Assembly: GCF_004011695.2 (NCBI RefSeq)
Contig: NC_082424.1
Coordinates: forward strand, 434,001 to 498,000
Length of the DNA: 64,000 nucleotides
Origin: Ascochyta rabiei
Taxonomy: Eukaryota > Ascomycota > Dothideomycetes > Pleosporales > Didymellaceae
Reading direction: 5' to 3'
Shown: positions 9,878-21,800 of the stretch, piece by piece
Numbering within the stretch: position 1 is the first letter of the stretch
How the letters are laid out: each line of letters opens with the position of its first letter
The notes under the pieces: generated by a model
Told to the model about the DNA's origin: nothing
The model's input: the letters and a program-made list of their open reading frames with translations, nothing else
Database searches by the model: none
Program-made: the position numbers and the translations under genes

Positions 9878-11990
9878 ATGTCGAGGCCACCACAGAGATC
9901 CATCAAGCGTTTGCTCATTGCAAACAGGTTCGTAAGAGCGCCTGAATCCTTCGCTCTAAGCTGATCACAATCGAACAGAGGCGAAATAGCAGCTCGAATC
10001 ATCTCGTCAGCTCGAGAACTCGATATCGAGACTTACAGCGTTTACATTTCGGGCGATTCATCACATGCCGCAAAAGCCACTCATGCACTCGAACTACCCT
10101 CTGCGGCAGCATTCATGGAAATTGATACCCTGATCGAGATTGTAAGGAAACATCAAATTGACGCAGTCCACCCAGGTTACGGATTTCTTTCCGAATCTGA
10201 AGTATTCTCGGAGAGAATGTGGAGAGAAGCTGGCGCTGTAGTTGTTGGACCCGGATGGGACATCTTGGCCAATACTGGTGACAAACTGAAGGCGAGACAG
10301 CTTGCTGAGCGATGTAGGTATTTTCAAAAGAGATGCTGTTAGGATGCTAACCTCGACCACAGCTAATGTTCCTGTATCACCGGCACTGCAAACACCCACC
10401 AATAACGTTGAAGATGTGAGGCAGTTTGCTGCAGAGATCGGCTATCCAATCATGGTCAAGGCCGTAGATGGCGGTGGCGGCCGAGGAATTAGACTGATTC
10501 GCACTGAAGAACAATTGGCTTCTTCAGTCAAGAGAGCAGTCGAGGAGAGTCCATCGAAGCAATTGTTTGCTGAGAAGGCAGCAGTCGACGGCTTTAGACA
10601 TGTCGAGGTCCAAATCATCGGTGATGGGAGCGGCAACGTAACGCATTTGTGGGAAAGGGAGTGCAGTATCCAGCGGCGTTATCAGAAGGTGGTGGAGTTG
10701 GCACCGAGCATTGTTTCAGATCGGAAGCTGATTGCGAGAGTGATTGAAGACGCACTGAAATTGGCTAGAAGCGTAAGTAGCAAGATCTTTGGAAGAGTTT
10801 GCTTGTGTTGACAATCCCCATAGGTCCACTACTTCTCGCTCGGCACCTTCGAGTTTCTCGTCAACCCAGACACAAAAGAACACTACTTCTTGGAAGTGAA
10901 TCCACGGCTACAGGTCGAACACACAATCACAGAGAGCATCTCCATGACCGACTTAGTAAAAGCTCAGCTCCTACTTGCACAAGGCGCATCGCTGGAAACT
11001 TGCGGATTACCCACTACGGTCCGTAATCCTGAGGAGCCTCCACCATCACATTCAATTCAACTCCGCATCACTGCCGAAAACGTCGAGAGTGACTGGTCAT
11101 TATCTATTGGCAAGATCACTGGCTTCCAGTTCCCTGCGGGCAACGGCATCAGGGTCGATACGCACATGATCAGCGGTCGCCCAGCTATAGTTTCCGCAGA
11201 CTTCGACAGCCTGATCGCCAAGCTCGTCATCACTGCATCTTCGTGGGAGGGCGCTGTTCGAAAAGCCCAACGCGCACTGGAAGACACGCAAATCAGCGGC
11301 GTGAAGACCAACATTACCATACTCCGCGCCATCGTCCTACATCCTGACTTTATGCACGGCAATTGCGACACGCAATGGCTAGAGCGCACGCAAAGCTCCC
11401 TTATAGCAGCGCGCCATAACTTCGTAACTCCTACAAACCCACTCCTGGACTCTTCTCAGACTACATTGTCAACCCCAGCAGTCGGCACAGCAAATACGCT
11501 CTTCCGTAAAGGCGATGCTTGGTCCTTGACTCTCACACCCGCGCACAATACCACCACCACCGCTACCCAAGCGCCACCAGCACACCACCTCGAGCTGACC
11601 AAAGTTCTCCGTAACGACTTCCCGGCTTCCCTTGCGGCAGAGATACTCTTCACCACCCCATCGTCCAGCACTGCATACACACTCACCCTCGCCTCGACAT
11701 CCGCATCCGCCTCAGCAACAACGTCGCAGCACCGACGCGCCGACCCGTCGGATGCAAGGCATGTTATGATTCCGTTCCCAGGGAAGCTGGTCGAGGTGCT
11801 GGTTGACGAGGGGGATGTGGTAAGGGAGGGCGATGTGGTCTGCGTGGTGCAGCAGATGAAGATGGAGTTGGAGGTGAGGAGTGCGAGGAGCGGCAGGGTG
11901 GGGTGGATTCTGGAGGTTGAGGAGGGTGGGGAGGTGGATGTGGGGTGGTTGGCGGCTGTTGTTGAGTCTGATACTAAGGGGAAGCTGTGA
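9878..11990 (+). CDS. Biotin carboxylase / biotin carboxyl carrier protein fusion (acyl-CoA carboxylase alpha-type subunit)
   Basis: This is a 653-aa ATP-grasp biotin carboxylase fused to a C-terminal biotinyl domain. It carboxylates biotin with ATP and bicarbonate and would feed the divergent carboxyltransferase. Exons are 9878-9927, 9979-10313, 10363-10772 and 10824-11990, with introns of 51, 49 and 51 bp, all joining in frame. The N-terminus has RLLIANRGEIAARI and HPGYGFLSE. The ATP-grasp shows VDGGGGRGIRLI, HVEVQIIGDGSGNV, ERECSIQRRYQKVVE and EVNPRLQVEHTITE; the last resembles pyruvate carboxylase more than typical MCC/PCC. The biotinyl lysine lies in QQMKMELEV, about 45 residues from the end. 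The linker between (about 470-570) is low-complexity Thr/Ser/Ala-rich. There are only 17 residues before the first conserved strand, so no clear mitochondrial presequence. Confidence 0.9.
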
Positions 11991-12114
11991 GGGGGGTTTC
12001 GTGAGACCAATTTGTGCACCTTGAGAGGTAGACGTGTAGCGGTCCGAGAACTCACACTTTGTTCTTATTGCACCAAGTGCTGCGTTTAGAGTGGGTATAT
12101 CGCACCTCGTCGAA

Positions 12115-13509
12115 TCAGTCAAACGTGATCTTCTTACTCGCGCCCTTCACACCCCCGAGATCAATCTTCAATTTCTTGCTCTCCTTTGCCGCCTTCGCCG
12201 CCGCCCACGACGGGTGCAGCGTCCCCAGATCGTCCTTCTTCGGTGCAGCTGCCGTTCGCTTCTGGCCCAGTGGCGCCGCATTCTCTCCACTGATTATCGG
12301 TCCCCTACCGCCCTTGGCCTTAAGACCCTTCTCCGCCGCCCTCCTGTCCTTCCTGTTGCTACCTCGTGCTGCTTCGTTGCTGACAGCGCCCCGCTTGGCA
12401 TCCCAGCCTTGCTTGCGCTCGTTCTTCTCCACATGTTTGGCTGCTTTGCCGTATTTTGCCTCGGCGATTTTCTGACGCGCGCGCTGACCGCGACGATTCT
12501 TGCGCGGTTTTTCGTCGAGCGAGGAAGCGGACTCGTCGCCCGAAAAGTAGGCGGCGTGATTAAGAGCAGGAAGAAACTCGGAGGCTGTAGGTTTGGATGC
12601 GATTTTGGGGATTTTGGGGTTTCTTTCGGTGGTTATGGAGACGGACGTTTCAGATTCGGGGGCAGATTCGGAGCCCGAGAGGTCGGAGGGAGGTGCTATC
12701 GAACGGTTTGCGGGTATGTCTGAGTTTGAGTTGCTGAAGCCATCGAAAGATTCAGCTTCAGAAGAGTCGCTCGCAACTTCGAGGTCAGCGTCTGGATCGT
12801 GCTCGCTGTCACTGTCGCCTATACTGGGTGGCCGCTCGTCATCAGACAAGTCTCCGTCGCTCTCGTCTCCAGAAGATGGCGCTGCTATCCGCGCGCTGAA
12901 TAGTTTGGCTGCAACACCGTCCTCGTCGCTGATATCCAACATATCGACATCCGCCTTCTCCCCAACCTTCCGCTTCTTCTCCTTCTCTCTAACTTGCGCT
13001 TTCCCAACACCTTCAGTCTTCATGGCACTCGCTTCACTACCAACGATTTCCTTCAGGTCGTCGATCAGAGCATCTACCTCCTTCTTCACCGCAACCACCT
13101 TATACAACCTCGCCAGCACATTCAGCCGCGCAGCATTGTTATCTCCTTTTTCAATCTCTTTCACGCTCTCCGGCAGTGCCTCATGATCCTTCAAGCTCTT
13201 CACTTTGGCAATCGTCCTCCTCACATGCTGCTCGGCAACTTTTTCCAGATCCAGCGCCTTCAGCACCCTGTATTCATCGTCGATACGCGACAGCGCTTTT
13301 GTGTCTCTCTTTTGAGATGCTGTCTTCTTGCGGCGACTGTGCTTTTGGCGCTCGAATCCTGCGCCGAGGCGGAGGGCTGCTACAAGAGACTTTTGCGCGG
13401 CGGTAAGGCGGGCGAGGATTTGCTTCTGCTGGCGTTTGAAGAGTCGGTCGGAGGCCGTTTGAGTGTCAGAGAGCGCTGGCGAGGCTTCGGAACGCTTGCG
13501 TTTGGCCAT
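12115..13509 (-). CDS. BUD22: Bud22/SRFBP1-like ribosome biogenesis protein
   Basis: This 464-aa lysine-rich protein resembles the BUD22 family, whose yeast member works in the nucleolus in 40S subunit maturation (18S rRNA processing). The N-terminal third is a charged helical region (SRIDDEYRVLKALDLEKV, HVRRTIAKVKSLKDHEAL). The middle is acidic and Ser/Asp-rich. The C-terminus carries basic clusters (KNRRGQRARQKIAEAKYG) and the family signature LHPSWAAAKAAKE...KKITFD at the very end. I chose the ATG at 13507-13509 (MAKRKRSE) because it has AAG before it and the 56 upstream in-frame residues look like translated leader. It is a single exon, tail-to-tail with the biotin carboxylase gene, leaving only 124 bp between the stops. 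Confidence 0.85.
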   Translation of the reverse strand: MAKRKRSEASPALSDTQTASDRLFKRQQKQILARLTAAQKSLVAALRLGAGFERQKHSRRKKTASQKRDTKALSRIDDEYRVLKALDLEKVAEQHVRRTIAKVKSLKDHEALPESVKEIEKGDNNAARLNVLARLYKVVAVKKEVDALIDDLKEIVGSEASAMKTEGVGKAQVREKEKKRKVGEKADVDMLDISDEDGVAAKLFSARIAAPSSGDESDGDLSDDERPPSIGDSDSEHDPDADLEVASDSSEAESFDGFSNSNSDIPANRSIAPPSDLSGSESAPESETSVSITTERNPKIPKIASKPTASEFLPALNHAAYFSGDESASSLDEKPRKNRRGQRARQKIAEAKYGKAAKHVEKNERKQGWDAKRGAVSNEAARGSNRKDRRAAEKGLKAKGGRGPIISGENAAPLGQKRTAAAPKKDDLGTLHPSWAAAKAAKESKKLKIDLGGVKGASKKITFD

Positions 13510-14469
13510 CTTGCACGGTTTAGGCTTTTGGAATGGTGATGTTTTGAAGGAGGGAAATTTTTGGGATACGGAAGGTGCAATCGATAAGCGCTCGGCTACA
13601 ACTGCCGTCTGACGAAAGTTTGGGTGCTGGTCTGTGCCCGCTGCACGTTCGAGGCTCACCACTTGTCGTTCTTGCATGATTCAAGAATAAATAAATGAAG
13701 CTCAAACATCAATCAGGACATTAAGAATGGATAGCTCTTTCTAAGAATTGCCTATCTCCTGGGAAGTCTTCTCGTTAACGTTGTGCTACAAAGCTCTATT
13801 AACCGAATCGCGGACAAAATGATCCTTCACGTCCATTATAAGAGGCTGTCTTCTAAGAATGGAGATTGGGTTTTGAGTCCTCAGTCATACGTTCGAAAAG
13901 CCAAAGATTCAAGGTCATCGTGTTTGGAGATGATCACACAATATTTATGCACATTGGAAGATATTTTCAAACAGTATGTCGAAAGGAACATATGCACATT
14001 CTTTGTTTGATTAAAACTTTTTTCAAAGGTTTCCCGTTGCCCATCGAGTGAGCATAAATGTTTTCGATCATCTGCATTGCAAATTGAACCCTCTCTCTTC
14101 TGCAACATTTTGAACCTGCGTGTCAAAGCAGGAAAAGCAGACTCGAAATGGATGTGTTTCAACGCTTTGGGCATGAGAACATTGCTTATTGGGGGAAAGT
14201 TAGCTGGTTTCCAGATGTTTCCTGATGTTTGGTTTGTGGATGATATAAGATTTGGGTGTTTATAGTTACTCCCTAAGGTGCTAGATGGTCCGAGTGGGCG
14301 AAGATGGATTCCATAGATGGTTGATGATGTTTTCAGTGTTCCGTCCCCATGAAAAAGGAAAACCGTAATTTCTAGGAGCGCTATACGCTGAAATGGGAAG
14401 AATGAGAAACCTTAACCAAATGCTGAACCGCACTGTCAAGTTGCAGCAGAAGGCGTCCTAAATCTGATT
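13510..14469. other. Intergenic region upstream of BUD22, no gene seen
   Basis: This AT-richer stretch of 960 bp contains only short open frames without recognisable features. The BUD22 promoter lies at its left end. Confidence 0.45.
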
Positions 14470-14979
14470 CTAGCTAGCACAGGAGTTTGCTGTCTTCATA
14501 GCTTTGCCTGCTGCTTTGGCTATGTATTTTGCATGCGAAAGGCACTTGTGCGACTCATGTCCCCGCGCTGCAGACTGGCGAGACTTCACTCCCGAGTTAG
14601 TACAGTGCTTACATGGCTTTATCGACGCACGGCAGTGCTTCTTAATATGCCCACGTTTATTGAAGCGGAGAAAATACGTCGCTGAGCCGTAGGACCACTC
14701 GGTGTTCTTGCTAATCTGCTCAATGTGGTCTACGACGTCGTGGAGTGACTTGTGCTGATCGATCTCAAACTGAGCGGAGAGTACCATCTGTACTGCAGTA
14801 ATAACTGTCATGCCAATATCGTTGCATGCAGTGTGTTTCTCGCGGTACTGAAAGCGCAGTATGTTCTTCACTAGGTTCTCCAGGCCGACTGGTTGACCAG
14901 ACCAGTAGCCAGTCGAACGCGCCAGGTCTTGGGTGTCGATCTGCTTGACAAGAGTCCCTAAATCGAAGTAGCCAAAGCC
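14470..14979 (-). pseudogene. C-terminal part of a Gfd2/YDR514C-like RNase H-fold (DEDDh) protein, probably a remnant
   Basis: An open frame of 169 codons (169 residues plus stop) starts at a possible intron acceptor (ATCACAG, minus strand) and reads GFGYFDLGTLVKQIDTQDLAR, GLENLVKNIL, then HTACNDIGMTVITAVQMVL. The spacing of the DTQDL Asp and the H-x-A-x-N-D motif resembles the last two active-site segments of Gfd2-like 3'-5' exonuclease folds. The tail is Cys/His/Lys-rich. An upstream FDIET segment (about 15105-15120, minus strand) could be the first catalytic motif, but it is followed by an in-frame stop and I could not build an intact 5' exon. Either a gene with unresolved introns or a decayed copy fits. 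The family call is moderate. Confidence 0.4.
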
Positions 14980-17900
14980 TGTGATGTGTCTGTGTGTTGT
15001 AGTATATAAGAGTGGAAAAGAGGGGCATATAGATTTTCAAAGGCGCAGAATTCCTCAACCGCAGTGCTAGTAGAAAACAAAGGCGTCGTGAACATTGTTG
15101 GCAAGGCGCCGTTGTGCAGTCTCAATATCGAAGTCGATCAATGAAGCTCAACATACTTTCATCTGGTCGAGCACGAGCCCACAAGAAAACATGAATTGAT
15201 TAGGTTTGCAAGTTGTCCTCGGTCAATACTAGGTTATAAGAGGATTCGGCAGTTCTGGTATGCTGCTTAATGAATGATGTTGGGCGCAATATTTCGATTA
15301 TAAACTGAGATCCATCGAGTTTAGTAAAACGATCGATCTTGACGTTTGGTGATGTGCTGGAATGCTGGAGCATGTATTTCTATCAATGGAAACATTATTG
15401 TGCTGGTACCATGGTGGCCGTATAGATAGCAAGGACGAATTAGAACCGAATTATCGTGCATCATATACCAGCGAAAAGGTGTCTGTAGACCGGATGTGAG
15501 CATATAGCCAACCTCTGGATTTGGATATAACATTGATGGAACTGAAGTAGACCTCATCAAGTAGTACGATTAAAACATGCCACTAGCGATTGTGGAACCC
15601 TGTTTTAGCTGTTGTCTGGTTTTCTCGGCTCAAATGCTGGATCAGGTAACAGGAGACTCGACCCAACCGCAACTCAAGGACTTGTTTCTCGTTCAGATGG
15701 AACAGGACGTGCGCGCGTGATCAGATGCCTTAGACCTCCGCGAAGTTTTGTGGTCGTAGCTAGTAAGAACGGACCACTCTATGCCAACAAATGTCGAGAA
15801 AAGGTACCAGACTAACTCTTTGCAAAATCGTGCTGTTTGTTCTCTTGATACCAGTGCTTGCTAGCTGGGTACTGGCAACAAGCAACTGTGAACACGGTCC
15901 TTTTGAACGCGAGTACCACTAGCTCGAGCGGATCAATACCTTCAATCTTGCTGTATGTTAACGGAGATATCAGACTATGCAGTGATGAGCTTCCTGGTTC
16001 ATTCAGGGAAGCTACGATGTCTCACAGTGCGATGCTCTCTAGGGCAGAAGCGAAACATGTCAATGCACACAAAACGGTGCTCAGGAGAAATCGACTCAAA
16101 AGCACAAATGGTTCGGGTGTGAATGAGACAACATATGAAAGAGCCAAATTTAAAAACATTGGCAGCTCAGTATAGAAATGAGAGTGATGATCTAGTTTGT
16201 ATTGGGCATGTTGTTGACGTTCTAAAACCACGAATGTGCAGTCGGTCATCGCATGATGCACATGCGGTCCCGGTGTCTTTCAATCTCGGGTTGTGTCGAT
16301 AATCGTAACTTTCTGTACTGGCGAAGACATCCCAGAGAAATTTAGCGCTTGAAGTATTGGTTGGCAGTCTGGACGTCTCGCGATGTTTCGTTGGGTGATG
16401 TGGGCGGCTTTACTAGCAAGTGGATTGTAGACTTCTGCACTCTCATTGGCCAAGCACCCTGTCAAGTCTGCACCACGATTGACGTCTCACAACATCAATC
16501 GTTATTTGGCAACAGTTAGACTGCGATACATACGCGGTTAAGCTGAGTCTTGAGCTTGAGGTATGATGGTTGACTGATGGTATTATCACGTCGTTAGAGC
16601 CATTGATCTCTTATTGCGTTTGACAAAACTTGAACAGCCATGAGCAGTAAAAGCCAAGTAATAGGGTCACTGCAAGATTCCATCTCTAGCCACCTCATTG
16701 GTAGGGCGGGGTAAGGCCCGATGAACGAACAAAATGCAGGAGCGCCATGGAAAGCATAACAATCCTAAATGGGTAAAGTTTGTTATGCGGAAGAAATTCG
16801 AACAACAACCACTAGCATGATTGGCAACGAAGCGTGGTATGTATCGCGTAGCCTGCGGTTGCCGAAACCACCACATTGCCGCAATCAATTTAACGTGTAA
16901 CTGGGCGACTTCGAAAGATAAACCAAGCAATCTGAGACATGGAGTCTGCGGCGTTGATTGGTCTACGGCCTGCTTGAAGTGCGTACCAGATATGTACACA
17001 ACTGCTAGCTGCAACCCAATGCATCCACTTGGGAGCATTACGAAGGATAAGTCGTGAACTGCTCTGCCAGAAGCCCTGTCATGCTGATGATGCGTACACG
17101 CCCTTCATTGGATCACGACCCCCAGCATCCTCGCGAGCCTCAGGAACGGATCGTTCGTTCTAGAAAGCGGTGGTACAAGTTCCAAGAAGCTGATGATGAT
17201 AAGCGCCAGCTTAGTCGCCCGGAAACCGTTCTGAAAGCCTCAAGTTCTCAAGCTCGCCCTCATCCATGACTCCTATCTCTTGCAAGTATCAATATCCTTT
17301 CCATCATGGCAGCATCCTCTCAGGTGATACATGAAACTCACAACACACCTAGCATCCCTGAACAGCTCAACGTCCAAATGGTATGGTGTTGGAGTAGGGC
17401 GCAAGCAGAAAGCTTCATCGTGGGTGATCGGCCGCATTTCAGGCCACTCAGAGACCGCCACGTGGGGTAGTTGTTGTTCGATATTTGTGTTGGCCCAGAA
17501 AACTGACACGACTATTTACTCAGTACTAGAACAAGCTGCCAGGCCCACTCGCCTCTTTGTCGACCGAGAAAACGAAATTGCAGTTTCTACAGAACGCGGA
17601 GTGCGACAAAACGACATGAGGTTCTGCAATGAAAACGCGCGCTGCTATACTCGAAGAACAAGAATGGTACCCTACCTTGACATGGTCTTCTTGACAGGTG
17701 ATACAGCTTCGTCTCCTGCGGATACCTTCCTTGGCTTTCTTTGCGCGAACGCAAACCTCCAAGAATAATTGCTGAAGACGCTTGCGTATATCCTCGGAGA
17801 TTGCGCTAACAGACGAGCAACCACGATACATATCAAAAGAGCATGAGAGATTGGGTCTCGAGCAAACGAGTGGAGCCCATAAGAAAACGCAGATGGAGGA

Positions 17901-18550
17901 GTATACGTGGTGTCGGGAGGGGTGCCGTCTACTATGTTCAGCAATCGAGAAGGCTGATACCTCAGCACGGGCCTTGATGTTTGCAAGGGTTGCTGAAACA
18001 GGACTAGTGTCATTACGTGCAGCTGCGAGCCCAAAAAATTACCCCTCGCGTGTCACGACAACACTTCATCGATCTTCCAAAGCCGCCAACACATTGCAGC
18101 CGTTGCTGCTCCGGATGTTTGCAGGAGCACTCTCACGTACGGTCGGCAACTGAGCCTTCGAGCTTGAAAGCGGGACGCCGTGCCTTACCCGCTGGGCCGT
18201 GCACGACCACTCTTTACCTCTATTTGCGGCTACGCGACGTTCACGGATTGGACAGCTTCAGCGCCCATCAATGGCACAGCGGCTATCATCGCCAACTGCA
18301 AGGATGCAGCCTATCATGCAGTTTCGAAACAATATGTCCATTGTCGAAATTATAAAGTGGAGATATTGAAAGAAGCGATTGTAAGAGGTACCGCCCGGCA
18401 AGCTCCTTCTCACTATCGACCAGCCAGTGTCAATGTTCACTGTGTCATACCAAACCCAGACGCCGAAAATGAATGGACTCGATCCGAAAAAGAAACAACT
18501 CCAGTTGCACATGAAACGCTCTTAGACGCCTCGTCGCGATCGTCACCAGC
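14980..18550. other. Gene-poor region
   Basis: About 3.6 kb without a convincing gene. The left end may hold 5' exons of the Gfd2-like remnant. A minus-strand frame at 17526-17831 contains a coiled, basic stretch and CITCQEDH (CxxC), which could be a lone exon, but no splice partners were found. I see no transposon signature. Confidence 0.35.
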
Positions 18551-18889
18551 TCAGTGTCCAACTTGCTGCAACCTCCGACTGCGCTCACAGCCGAGCTCGT
18601 AGATCTCGTAGTCTAGTCCCCGAATTATCTCCATGGATTTGTCGATTGAAGCCCGGAACTTGCTGCCATCGCGCTGCCAGCGACTGATGCGTTCGACCTC
18701 GGCGGCCCGGCGGCGCATCTTGGTGTCGATCTTCTCACAGAGCTTGCACTTGGTGCCCGTGGGAATCGTCTGCATGATGAGTTTCATGCCACAAGTTTCA
18801 CCGATGCGGTACTCCTTGGCACAGTGCTGGCGAAAGTGACCCCATTTCCAGTCACCGCATCCGAATCGATGTTGGTCGTAGAAGCACAT
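18551..18889 (-). CDS. Small Cys-rich conserved hypothetical protein
   Basis: This is a 112-aa protein starting MCFYDQHRFGCGDWKWGHF. The first 60 residues contain six Cys and several aromatic/His residues (CGDWKWGHFRQHC, GETCGMKLI, GTKCKLCEK), a pattern that suggests a small zinc-binding or disulfide-rich fold. The C-terminal half is a charged helix rich in Arg/Glu. I recall similar short proteins annotated as hypothetical in many Pezizomycotina genomes but know no function. It is one exon with a clear ATG at 18887-18889 and no signal peptide. It stands alone in an otherwise gene-poor 10 kb, which argues that it is maintained by selection. Confidence 0.6.
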   Translation of the reverse strand: MCFYDQHRFGCGDWKWGHFRQHCAKEYRIGETCGMKLIMQTIPTGTKCKLCEKIDTKMRRRAAEVERISRWQRDGSKFRASIDKSMEIIRGLDYEIYELGCERSRRLQQVGH

Positions 18890-21800
18890 GTTTCAAGTCT
18901 CAAGAGCTGGTCTGTTTGGGGCTTGACCGTTGTTAGCCTTGTCCTACGATTGTTTGGCTGATAAGGTCCGCTGGGTTACCTAGTGCCTCGTCGTTCAAAC
19001 TGCTGGTCGGATTGTGGTAGGGACTCTGAATGTGGTCAGTTCAGGGGTCATAGTAGACTCGACTATCGACAACACATACAATATGGTTGGATGAGAGACG
19101 GCCTGTTATGGAAGCCCAGGTCTTGGGGTAGAGAAAAGAGTAGGCACAAAGGAGTTTGGTGTATCAAGAGATGGAAGCTGCTCAGAGATGTTGGTCTTTG
19201 ACTGGAAGACTGGTCGACTATGAGCTTGGTGTCTCCATTCCCAGGGAGATGTTGTCGCTATTTATGCTCTCAGACAGAGAGTTCTCGCCCACTCGTCGAC
19301 CGCACTTCGTTACGGCCCTTTGCCGCTGTCGAACCAGAGAATGACACCATGGCCTATCCTTCCGTCGAACATGGTGGCACCCCACCTGGCCGCGTCCAAC
19401 GATATCGCCACGATCAACGGATACCGCTCATTCTGCCGCTAGAGCACTGCGGAGACGGGCTGCAATGATACCCTAGACCGTGCTGGCGTTTCCAGCTGCA
19501 GAAAGATATCACATTTGCTAAAGGATCACCGCATTGTGGCTCCAGGAATCGCGCGATCTCGTCCAGTGAATGCAAAAATCCCTCAACTTCCCTGTCTTTG
19601 TGTACCAGACGGCGTCCTTATTGAAATTGCAACGGTCCCTAGACGTACGGTTCGAACCATCGAATGTGTAATAAGGCGGGTTTGCGTGAAGCGAGAAACG
19701 GTCACGTGCTGCGAAAACCATGCCGAGCGATGGACCGGTCCAAGGGCTCTAACAAACGAACGATTCGTTGGTCAATGGCAATTCTTCTGCTGGCAAAATC
19801 AACGTCCAGGAAGCGAACGGGGTCCACGGGCCAAGCTCAAGCTATGGTCTTACCCACGCCCTCCAGGTCTGAATTTTAAGCAGGCATGTCCTTAGACCAT
19901 TGGTCGAAATCTTTACGCACACTGCTTTCAGCCTTTTTGCTGACATTCTTCCCCTCACTCACTTCCCAGACTTCCCATTGCATTCCATGTTTCGGCACTT
20001 CCCAATTTGTGGCCTCTTTAGGTCGACCCTAGTCTCTCACACCAAGTCCCGCTAATCGTCATGTGTAGTACCATATCCATCACCGATGGGTTCTCGATGG
20101 ACCCTGACCTCCACTGAACAGTCAAGCCGTTCTTCTTGGCTGTCCCAAATTTGCCAACCCTTCTAGCACGAGCTTAAGGCATTGTCGGCCAGTCACCTTA
20201 TCTATCCATGCTGCAACGGCCAGTCCTGGGTATCACATCCGGTCATTTCATACCTCCACATGCATGGCACGCTAGCAAAGGCCGCATGCATGTTGCATTA
20301 CACCGTCAGCACCCTCTCGTTCAGCTGATCAGTCTCTCCACTCAACAGCTCGGTCTTCCCACGCCCGGCCTATTGTTGACTTGCTAGGCCATGCACGCTG
20401 ACAGGCATGTCTCTCCTAGATAACGGGATGGCGTGAAGTTTATGCGGAACCTAGCCCGTCATTGCATGTCGACTCAATCATCTGGACCCCGGACAGACAC
20501 TAGAACCGGCCAAATCATGCCCCATCGGAGATCCTCTGACGTGGCGAGCACGGTTTGGTTGATTGATGAGGGGAGCATATCCCGAAACTTCATCTTGCCA
20601 TCGGTCATGGGTGTTATGAATCGAACGGCATTGGCTCCTGCACTTGGTACTCTAGCTTTTGCAAAGCACGCATATCCACAGCCCGCAGGAAACGCGTCAC
20701 ACTTAGGCAAGAATCGTCTACTGTTGGGCCACTTCCACCGGTAATCATGTCAGGACTCGAATCTGGGTGGAAGGTGTGCCAATAGCTCCCAAAGTTGTCA
20801 ATATGGTGGCAATGTGGTGCAGCATCTCCCTGTTATAAAGACCGCCACAATCACCGAACGAGATATATCTCCATACTACCGGGCCAATGAATCTCCTCGC
20901 AAGGACATTGAGGTACAGCTTTGCTCGTCTGTCTGACACAGTGCATGATAAGCAGTGTAGTTGTTGGCTCGAAAATCTGCAGCATAACGTGCTGGAATTG
21001 AGGTGTTGTTGCTTCGTCTGAAAGCGGTCTCGCGTCGTGCACAGAGCCACACCAGCCATCATAACAAACACCAGAACTGCGGCCTCGCTGCGGCCGTCAC
21101 CAACCTTGCGAGTAGCACATCAACCAATCGATTTGACGCTGATTTTGCCTTATTGCATCTTGATGACCTTTTGGCGCTCTCTGTCGTCATGTTAACCACG
21201 AAGTTGGTCCCTAAAATGGCCTCGAAGCTGTTTTTGTGACACCAGCTACGATTCACCCTACGACTTGACGTTGGAATTTGCTACAAGGCAGTCCGCATCG
21301 CTATCGACTCACATGACGAGAAGTTTGCGCTGGGTGCGGTGCTCGCGCATAGATTGTGGAGGGGAAAGGAACATGGTCGCACGCAATTTTGATCAGTGGA
21401 CGAGCACAAGCTGTGCGTGTGTGGGTCGGAAACGCGGTCGCCGGACCTAGCACTGTGAGTGGTGGGTTTGGAGGAGCTGCTGGATTGGTGGGCTACGGCT
21501 TGTGAGGTGGGTCGATGTCGGCCTGGCCTGGCTGTGTGCATGTCCCCGCGGTGAGAGCCGAGTTGGTTGGCTAGAGAGGTTGACGTATATGCCATGTATG
21601 CCGAAACCTGAGGTTCAGGGAAGAACGCAGGCAATAGATCGAGGAATACAGGTGTCCATAAGCGAATGCAAGAACCTGTCAACAGTAACACTCAGATGCT
21701 CCTCATTGTGGTCTCGTGGAGCAGTATTGGGTACTGACTATCCTACTCATCGCTTCAACTATAAGGACGAGGCGGGTAAGGAGGCGGGGTCTCAGGCTGA

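Noticed and set aside
13510..13677. Upstream start for BUD22
   Set aside because: The extra 56 residues look like translated leader, and MAKRKR at 13509 has a better start context and fits the family's lysine-rich beginning.
17526..18034. Minus-strand frames with a CxxC motif as a RING-type gene
   Set aside because: Only one CxxC pair is present, the frames do not join with plausible splice sites, and no further zinc ligands appear.
20745..20775. tRNA-like box B on the minus strand (GATTCGAGTCC)
   Set aside because: The flanking bases do not form a T-stem, and no acceptor or anticodon arms were found.
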